From contig LLEY01000059.1 in assembly GCA_001414485.1 (NCBI GenBank), positions 1-64,000 of the forward strand: DNA of 64,000 nt, in the 5' to 3' direction. The notes below the pieces were generated by a model that did not search any database, was not told the origin of the DNA, and was given only the letters and a program-made list of their open reading frames with translations. This DNA comes from Calycina herbarum (taxonomy: Eukaryota; Ascomycota; Leotiomycetes; Helotiales; Pezizellaceae). Shown piece after piece: positions 55,501 through 64,000 of the stretch. Position numbers and translations under genes: made by a program. How positions within the stretch are numbered: position 1 is the first letter of the stretch; every line of letters starts with the position of its first letter.

Positions 55501-58500
55501 GGCTACTAATTCTAGAATTATACTTAAGAAGAGTAAGATCGTTACTTTACTAAATAGTAAAAGAGTAATAGAGACAGCTTCTATAGAAAAGACAGTAGAT
55601 TTATTAAAAAGATCTACTATACTTACATCGCTACTATAGAATATATAGAAGAGGAAGATATATCTAAAACGCTCTAGACAATCGTAATAGATTATAAAAG
55701 TAATTCTAAAGTTATCTACTACTTAATTACTTCTATTAGATATATCGATAATTTAAGCACCTAGACTCTTATAGCTAGTCTAATAAACTTAGTATAAGAT
55801 TATACTTTCAACGGATTTATTCTACTACTAATTCTAGACGCTATATCTTATAAGTTTATAGAAGAAGTATTTACGTCTACTACTAAGAAATATATACAAG
55901 ACTACTTCTTTAGAGTTATAATTAATACCGGCGTAGAAGGAAAGTCGAGTATAGGATATAATTAATACTTAGTATATACTAAACATATCTAAAATATCTC
56001 TATCGACGAAAGCACTAAAGGCTAGATTAGTATATAATTTAGTAAAGGCTACGTATCTTCTCTAGAATCGATTACGATTAGTATACCGATTAGCTATACG
56101 GAATTCTATATTATATACTTAGATATACTATTTATTATATATATTAACGACATAGATCGTTTATACGTCTCGCTTAATAACCTCTAGAACGTTCTTATTT
56201 AGGAAGACGGAAAGAGTTAGAAAGTAGAACGTTTTAGAATTATATAACGATTTAGACACCTCTTTCTACTCTAGAATAAGGCTATATATAACCTCGTATA
56301 AGAATTCCTATATTACCTTACGAATGTCGATATTAGACGCCTCTATAAGCGCTTTAGTCACCTATCTATACTACGCTTATAGTGTATACTCGAGCGTGCT
56401 AGTTACGACGTTAAGTAAGGTATTCTATAACACTTTACTAAATACTATAAGTATTACTAAAAGCACGGAAAGCTACCTAGTCGATTTAAGTTTACACTTT
56501 ACAACGATATTAAGTTTAATTATAATATAATCATAGATATCTTCTTTTTAGAAGGAAAGCTAGTATTATATATTATAAATTAAGAAACTCGATATTAATC
56601 TAGAGACTTCCTACTAGACATAAGTATAAAGAGTACCTAGAAGACCTTTTAAAAGTACTAGATTAACACCTACTTAGGACCTTCCGACTATGTTACCACA
56701 GACGCTAGAAAGAACTTCGTTACAAAGTAGTTTAAGAGATATGTAAATTCGATAAGAATTAAGATTAAAACCGTACTAGTAGAAGTATATAACTCTATTA
56801 GTATAGTAGAATAATACTATAGACTAATTCGCTATATTTACTTAATTATCTAAGAATAATAACCTAGCCTTATAAAGGCCTCTGCTCTCTAAATAGCTTT
56901 TAAAGCTATTAACGATATAGTAGGATCTAATAGTTTAGTATCTACTTTACTTATATATAGCGCTTATCCTAGAATAGCTAAAAGTAATACTCTCTTATAA
57001 TTAATATCTTAGAGATCCGAGACCTATATAAAGGCTACTAAAGAAGTATATAAATTACTTATAAAGTGTTAAATTACAGATACTCTTAATACCTAGAACA
57101 GTCCGTTACCTAGTAGAATTAAGAACTTACTACTAAATACTGATATACTTGTCTAGCGTAAGTATTAAAAATCCTAGACTAGTCTCTTCTTACTATAAGA
57201 AATCGAAAATAAGAACTATATTATATTACTACTAAGTAGTCCTATAAGATTTAGATCTACGATAGTAAAGCTATACTTCGAAGAAGTCTTTAAAGACTCT
57301 AGAACAGCACCGGCGGTTAGAGATATTTCTAGAACGACACCGTCGTTTAAGATAATACTATAATTCTAAAGAACTAAGCCTTAAGAGGAGCCTTAATCTC
57401 ACCTATAAACTCGATACCAACTTTACTAGACATAGGTACGATAAGATAACCTTACTGATCCTCTAGAATCGATAATAGAACTAGTCTAAAAGCGTAGACG
57501 AGGAAGACTACGAAAGTATCTAAGACTACTAAATAAGCCTTTTGAGATCTTATTCTAAGAGATAGATGCTTTTATTAATAATACTAAGAACTACGTTACT
57601 ATTAACGATATTAAGACTTTCCTCTCTTCTATTAAAGAGGAACATGATATTAAAGTATTCGTAGCTAATAATAGTATAATATACGTTAAGTTATAACAAA
57701 AGGAAGTTAATAGATTAACTAATTAAGACGTCTTTAAGATCGTCACCTAAGATAACCTGTCTTCTAATACTAGAATCTTTAGATTACAGTTTATAGATAA
57801 TATTAAATTTAAGAGTATAGTACTTGCTTTTATAAAGTTAAGACTAGTTATCTAAGTATATAATAATAATAGAAACTTCTTAATCCTTATCTAGGCCTCT
57901 ATAATCTAAAGAGTAAGCTAAAGAATTATTCTTATACTTATAGTAGTATACTTAGATTTATAAGTTTATATTTAGGATATTATATAAGTATACACCTAGT
58001 TACTTATAGAACTAAATCGAAGGTTCTTTATACGCCTACTAAAAGAATACTCTTAATAGAAGGATATATTCTTTAAAGTAATTAAGCTATTATATAGTAT
58101 TCTAAAGGCTAGAAACCACTAGTTCGCAACGTACTATAAACACTATACTACAAAGCTTATAATAGAATAATCCACTTTCAACCCCTATCTTTTATATACT
58201 AAACGATTAGATAGACCTTTTAGAGTAGTAGAACTTTAAACAAATAATACTCTTATACTTACAAACGATGCTTTTATAGCTAAGAAAGAAAGTACTATTA
58301 AGGAAGCCGGATTTATATTAAAGAATAGATAAGAACTTACTATTACCTATCTAATCCAGTTTAATAAAGAGCTAATTAGTAAGTATATAGATAGCTTATT
58401 TATACTTACCTAGGATTATATAAAGCACTTAAAATTAGTATAAAAGATACTAGCGAAGATATCTAATACTAAAGACACTTCTTATATAGTATCTACTAAG

Positions 58501-59338
58501 GATTAATATATTACTTAGTATACTCGTAGAGTATATTTAGCAATAGTATCCTAGCTAGAAGTAGTATTCGATTTTTTATATACTGCCTAGATAACCGATT
58601 TATAAGAAGTTAATATTAGCCTTCTTAATAAGCGAATTTAATAGCAAATCGATAATACTATAAGAGAGCTTAAATACGTTAAATTAGACTAAAACTCGGT
58701 TAAATTATACGCTTTTACAGATAGCTCTTTTGTAAATAACAAGGACTTATTATTATAAATCGGCTACGTTATAGTACTAGTAGACAAGGATAATAATACT
58801 AATATTTTACATTAGTCTTCTACTAAGTGCAAAAGAGTTACTCGCAGCGTTTTAGCCTTAGAATTATATATAATAAGCTCTAGATTTAATACTACTGCTT
58901 CTATTAAATCAACCTTAGAAAGCATCTTAGGCTTTAAGGTCCTACTTATTATATATACTAATTCGAAGTCTATTTACAAATATATAGCCAAATTAGGCAC
59001 TACTAAGGAGAAGCGCTTAATAATTAACGTTATATACTTATAAGAAGTATATAAGTTAAGAGAGATCGACGAAATTAAGTAGATCGATAACAAGAGTAAT
59101 CCAGCGGATGTTATAACTAAGAAGGATTATTATAACGCTCTACAAAAGCTAATCGATACTAGTAAGCTAGATATTAAGCTTATAGAGTAGGTAGAACGGA
59201 ATAAGAGATAATAAGACCTCTAAATAGAACGCTCTTATTAGTCGAGGGCATAGAATAGAGGGCTATGATTAGCTAGATAAGATAAGAGATTTTAATAATT
59301 TTTAGACAGTAACTTCCACTGTTTTAAAGAAGTACCAG

Positions 59339-59487
59339 TGTCGGTATAATTAGAGTAAATAGTACTCTACGTAACCTTCTCGCTTAAGGTCTATTTAAGT
59401 AGACAGAGCAGCTAACTTTGCTTCGTATACACGAACGATAATATACTCTTTTTATATTATACTATTAGCTACTAAGTTATACTAATA
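59339..59487 (+). repeat. 3' LTR of copia copy 2
   Basis: 149 bp, TGTCGGTATAATTAGAG to TTATACTAATA. Differs from the 5' LTR almost only by C-to-T or G-to-A. Confidence 0.9.
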
Positions 59488-62400
59488 CTAAGAGAACTAT
59501 AGAAGATAGTCTAATATATAAAGTAGTCTTTTCTAATAATAAAAAGGTAATACTCTTTCTAATTTCTTAGAGAGGAGATACTAGTAAACGAAGATTTAAG
59601 GTTTATTATATTAAACTAGAAATTTATACTACTACTAGAGAAAATCAACTTATAATAATAGTAAAGATAAGAGGAAAGAAACTCTAAGTTCTAATTAACT
59701 CTAGAGTAATAGATAATTTCCTTTCTCTAATAGCTCTAAAGAAGCTAAACGTTCTAATCTAAGGTATAAGACTATACTACTTAGAGGTGGTTAATAGAAT
59801 AGACGTTATATACTAAGATAGAAATATTAATTAGTAAACTATTCTAATAAAAGTTAATATTAAAGAATACTACTTAGATATATAATTTAATATTATTAAA
59901 ATAGAGAGTAAGAAAGTAATACTTAGTATACTATAGATTTAGAAATATAATCTAGATATTAACTAGAAGGTCTAAATAATAACCTTTAGTTAATATAAAT
60001 ACGTAGGTTTATAATTATAACTTTAAGACTAGAATAAGGTTAGCGCTACCTCTTCTAATATACTAGGACACCTAGCCTAGAGTCCTCTATAGGTTAGTAG
60101 AACAGCTGATAATAAAATACCTATATAGTATAGAGAATTTAAAGTATTATTTAAAAACCTAGAAGACTTATAAGCCTTACTAGAATATTACTTATAAGAT
60201 TATAAGATTAAATTAAAAGAGAGTTATTATCTTTTAAAGTAAAAGCGTTAGTTATATAACTAGAAAAGCTTATAGAGAATAGAAAGTTATATAAAGAAAG
60301 GTATTAAGAAAGAATATATTAGGAAATCTAAGTTACTAATTACTTTAAATATACTTATTATTAAGAAGAAGGATAACTTAGATAGAAGAGTATATATTAA
60401 TTATAGAGAAGTTAATAATACTATAGTTAAGAACGCTTATCTAATACTAACTAGTTAATACTTATAGAATAAGTTAGATAAGATAGTATAATTTATAAAA
60501 CTAGATTAATAAAACGCTTATAGACTTATATAAATAAAAGTTAAAGACGAATAGAAAATAGTATTTACCTTACTATTAGATCTCTATAAATATATAGTTA
60601 TACTATTTAGACTATATAATATACTAGCTATATACTAGAGATAGAATAATAATATTTTAGAAGACCTTCTAAAAGTAATAGTAATCTATTATCTAGATAA
60701 TATTCTAATCTTCTTAGAAAATAAAGAGAAGTATAGGAGATATATTAAGAAAGTTTTATAATAACTCGCGAAAGTAGACTCTTAGCTAAAACTCTTAAAA
60801 TACGAGTTTAGAGTAACTTAAATACTTTTTCTAGAATAGGTATTTAGCTTAGGAAAAATAGAAATAGATCTAGTAAAGATCTAGAATATCTTAAACTAGA
60901 AGTTATTAGAGAATATAAAAGATATATAGTCCTTCTTTAGATTTATAAACTTCTACTATCTATTTATCTAAGACTATATAAAGATTACTAAACTAATATT
61001 AGTACTAGTAAAAAAGGCTATTAAGTTTATTTAGAATAAATAGACTAAGAACGCTTTTTAGAGAATTAAAGTAAGAGTTATAGAAAAACCTATTTTATAT
61101 AATTTTAATATAGATAAACCTAGTATAATAGAAATAGACGCCTTAGATATAGTAGTAGATATAATATACCTATAACTAAATAAGAAAGAGAAGTTTATAT
61201 CTATTATATACTACTCTAAAACATTTAACCTAGTATAGTAGAACTATAGTATCTTTAATAAAGAATTACTTACTATAGTACTAACTTTAAAATACTAAAG
61301 AATATATCTTTAAGAAGTTAAATATTTAGTTATAGTCTTATTTAACTATAAGAATTTAAAGACGTTTATAAAAACAAAAGAACTTATAACTAGATAACTA
61401 GTAAGATAGTCTAAAATATTATTAGGATTTAATATTATTATACGTTATGAAAGTAGAATAGTAAACGCTTAAGCTAATACTCTTAGCTAGAAACCTAGGT
61501 ATAAAGGAAACAAAGAGTATAAGAAGATTATAATCTTAAAGACTCTTGAAAATAGAGATTTAATACTAATATTCTATAAAGTCGCTACTATAGTAGAGTA
61601 ACTTTAGAAACCTTAGTATAATAAAATTAAGAAAGTATTTAGCCTAGATAGCTAGAAAGGCCTACTAGGAATAAAAAGCAGAGGAGTAAAGAATAGACTT
61701 GTCTTCTATAATAATAAGGTTTTTATTCTAGATAGTATTTTAAAGGAATTTATTAGAGAATAATATAAATTACTAGTATATAGATACTAAGGAATTTAAA
61801 GAACTCTTTAGTATATAAAATAGAACTACTATATTAGTAGGTTATTAGTAGTAGTTAAGAAAGTAATAGTAGAGTATAATACTTATACCTAGAATAAGGC
61901 TTTCTACTATATACTATATAGATAAACAAATACTACTCTAATACTATAAATACCTTAGAAATTAATATCTTAGGATTTTATTATTAAACTACTAAAATCT
62001 AAAGATTTAATAATAGAAGTTAAGTATAACTCGATCCTAGTTATTATAAAACAACTTATAAAATATATAATTTTAGTACTATATATAGAGTTAAGTATAG
62101 CCGAGGAATTAGTATTTATATTCCTTAAAGAAGTACTTTTAAGATATAGACTATTAGAAGAAATACTCTTAGATAGAGATAAACTCTTTACTTTTAAATT
62201 TTAAATCGCTCTTATAAAGTAATTAGATATAAAAAGGAAGCTTCCTATAGCTTTTTACTCTTAAACGAATAGAGGAAATAAATATATAAATTAAGTAGTT
62301 AAAATATATCTTTGTTATTATATAAATTACTAGTAAAATAACTAAGTAGAACTACTGCTTCTAGTATAGTTTACTTATAATAGTTTAGTAATAGAAATAA

Positions 62401-63019
62401 TACTTATTATACTATTTTATATTAACTTTCAGTATAAATTAGTAGTATATTAAGAACTATTGTCTATAACTATCGATAACTAACTTACTTATATTTAAGT
62501 CTTAAAAATTAAAGAGTTATATAAAGAACTTATAAAGGACTTATAGTTTATAGCTAAACGACGTAGTTAGAAGCTAATACTAAAAGAGAGAGATAAAGTC
62601 TACTTAGTATAAAAAAATATTAATATAAAAAGACTAAGTAATAAATTAGATTATAAAAAACTAGAACTATTTAAAATTAAATAAGTTAGAGAACCTTTAA
62701 ATTATAAATTAGTACTACTATAAACTATAAACATCTATTTATTATTCTATATATTCTTACTTAAACTAGTACTACTAGGAATACTACTAGCTCTATTTAT
62801 AGAAATTCAACTAGTAAATCTAAATACTAAGTATAAAGTTAAAAGGATTCTTAACTATAGACTTATTAAAGAATAAGTTAAGTACTTAATTAAATAGTTA
62901 GATTACCTATATTTAGAAAATACTTAAGAACTAAAAAACAACTTTAACTATTACCTAGTAGAACTTTAGGAATTCTACTAGTAAAACCTAGATTTATCTA
63001 TATCTTATAATTAGAAGAA

Positions 63020-63560
63020 AAGGCTTTAAGAAAGGCTAGGTTAAGGCTTAGCTTAGATTAAGAACTGATAAGAATAGACAGGGCCGCTAGATATATAACC
63101 TCTATCTCTCGCTACTCTTTCTCTACTCTCTTACTCTCCTTCTTCTCTTTCTTTTCCGTCTTCTTAGTAGTGTTAAGTTTATTAAGAAAGCAAAGCTCTT
63201 AATAGAATATTTTATACTACCTTTCTTTTAAAAAGGCCTTCTACTTCTATAGCCGTAGAATCTACGCTATTGCTTTCTTCTTCTCTCTTTTAAGCTTCTC
63301 TTCTTACTTTTCAATAGAGGCCTAGTCGCTAGCTTAAGAAACGTTCTTTTTCTAGGTATCGTTAGTTCTATTATATTTTAGCTTTAACTAAACATATTTA
63401 GAGTAATAAGAGAATTATAAGAAATCGATAAAATATCTACACTTTTAAGAGACATAGTAGAAGTAGAGTAATATTTTATTATAAACTATTTTAATACTTT
63501 TTATAAGAAGTATTTATTCTTCTTTCTTCTTCTATATAAGATAGGATATAATAAAAAGAA
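63020..63560 (-). pseudogene. Antisense coiled-coil ORF of family A, copy 3
   Basis: Minus-strand counterpart of the frame at 31430-31981, at the same position between the chromodomain end and the 3' LTR. A Lys/Glu-rich stretch (CT-rich on the plus strand near 63110-63165) and the Leu/Ala-rich tail near 63020-63060 align with copy 2. Damage is heavier and the exact ends are approximate. Confidence 0.45.
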
Positions 63561-63639
63561 AAGGATACTACTAGTATCTTAACTAAGTTTCTTAGCTTAT
63601 ACTTAAGTATATAGACACGCTAGTCTAAGAAGAGGATAG

Positions 63640-64000
63640 TATTACAAATTACGATTATATAGTAAGTAGTCTAGACAGCGCTTTAATAAGACAAGGTACG
63701 ACATCTAGGAATAGAAGATAGTATAAAAGGAAATTAGTAATATAAAAGGTATTTAAGAGTTTTAGAATTTTATTATTAGATAACTATTAGAAGTTACGTA
63801 ATAGATCCTCTTAGATCTCTTAGAGGATCTAGAGAGATCCGGGGATCTAGGCTTATATAGAGATCTAGGTAGTACGAGAGGTTCTATATAAGACTAGTAT
63901 ATCTACTATTAGATAGAAGCTTTATACTTAACTTAGTTATTAATCTTATTATCTTATTTAATATCTTTGATATAAGTAACGAGTTTACTTCTAAGTAAAT
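63640..64000 (+). repeat. 3' LTR of family A copy 3, cut by window end
   Basis: Starts TATTACAAATTACG and follows the 5' LTR of this copy (50745 onward), sharing its specific TCTAGACAGCGCT and TAGAGAGATC blocks. The window ends before the LTR does. Confidence 0.85.

Larger units (their letters stand above)
53392..59487 (+). mobile_element. Ty1/copia retrotransposon copy 2, complete, nested in family A copy 3
   Basis: The 6096-bp element has 149-bp LTRs and a perfect 5-bp TSD CTAAG (53387-53391 and 59488-59492). The family A sequence on both sides rejoins exactly as in copy 1 near 2515. Order is LTR, leader with minisatellite, gag from 54193, CCHC knuckle near 55490, integrase and RT (RIP-damaged), and RNase H at about 58710-59200. 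The RNase H has TDSSFVNN, KCKRVTRSVLALELY and the NPADVITK motif, diagnostic of the copia superfamily. Body frames carry many stops. The first ~900 bp are close to unmutated. Confidence 0.9.
50745..64000 (+). mobile_element. Family A Ty3/gypsy chromovirus, copy 3 (interrupted, runs off window)
   Basis: The 5' LTR (50745-51190) retains its TGTTATAAATCACG start. The internal region is split by solo LTR G (51245-51437) and copia copy 2 (53392-59487), then resumes exactly. Removing both insertions with one TSD copy each leaves about 6.15 kb, like copies 1 and 2. RT (YLDNILIF box) lies near 60690-60725, integrase near 61740-62220, a chromodomain-like end near 62880-62990, and the 3' LTR starts at 63640. 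Frames are broken throughout. The presumed left TSD is TCTAG (50740-50744); its partner is beyond 64000. Confidence 0.87.

Overview
This window looks like chromosomal DNA of a filamentous ascomycete (Pezizomycotina; a Leotiomycete-like genome is possible but not shown). Three things point there: short spliceosomal introns with GTRNGT donors, a HET-domain gene, and two sharply different compartments. One compartment is gene-bearing DNA of ordinary base composition. The other is very A+T-rich, TpA-loaded DNA in which every transposon frame is broken by TAA/TAG codons, mostly where the family has Gln or Trp. That is the signature of repeat-induced point mutation (RIP; C to T on either strand). 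No prokaryotic features were seen.

Layout. 1-7093: a solo LTR, then a RIP-mutated Ty3/gypsy chromovirus (family A, copy 1). 7094-11450: a Ty1/copia element on the minus strand, cut short by copy 1. 11626-12165: a decayed, unrecognised gene. 12919-21797: a gene island with NAD-type malic enzyme (-, 9 exons), RAI1/DXO-type decapping nuclease (-, 6 exons), a small uncharacterised acidic protein (+, 2 exons), GET4 (-, 3 exons) and a cytochrome P450 (-, 3 exons, one GC-AG intron). 23244-25098: a Fot1/pogo-like DNA transposon. 25234-32503: family A copy 2. 32865-36240: a small second island with a TPR fragment truncated at an LTR end and an intact-looking HET-domain gene. 36830-64000: a nested stack of retroelements.

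The stack can be resolved from target-site duplications. Family B (39539-44959, TSD AGGTC) sits in family E (39130-50527, TSD CTAGR), which sits in a gag-bearing element D. A solo LTR F (49692-50020, TSD ATCGA) is also inside E. Family A copy 3 (from 50745) contains a solo LTR G (TSD GCTAC) and a full-length copia copy 2 (53392-59487, TSD CTAAG).

The island genes are housekeeping and do not form one pathway: carbon/redox metabolism in mitochondria, RNA 5'-end quality control in the nucleus, tail-anchored protein insertion in the cytosol, and one membrane oxygenase that may be secondary or detoxifying. The most unusual signals are an antisense coiled-coil reading frame next to the 3' LTR of family A, a 72-bp higher-order minisatellite in the copia leader, and 5' element ends that escaped RIP while the rest of each element did not. 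Exon boundaries were set by hand from splice signals, phase and family conservation.
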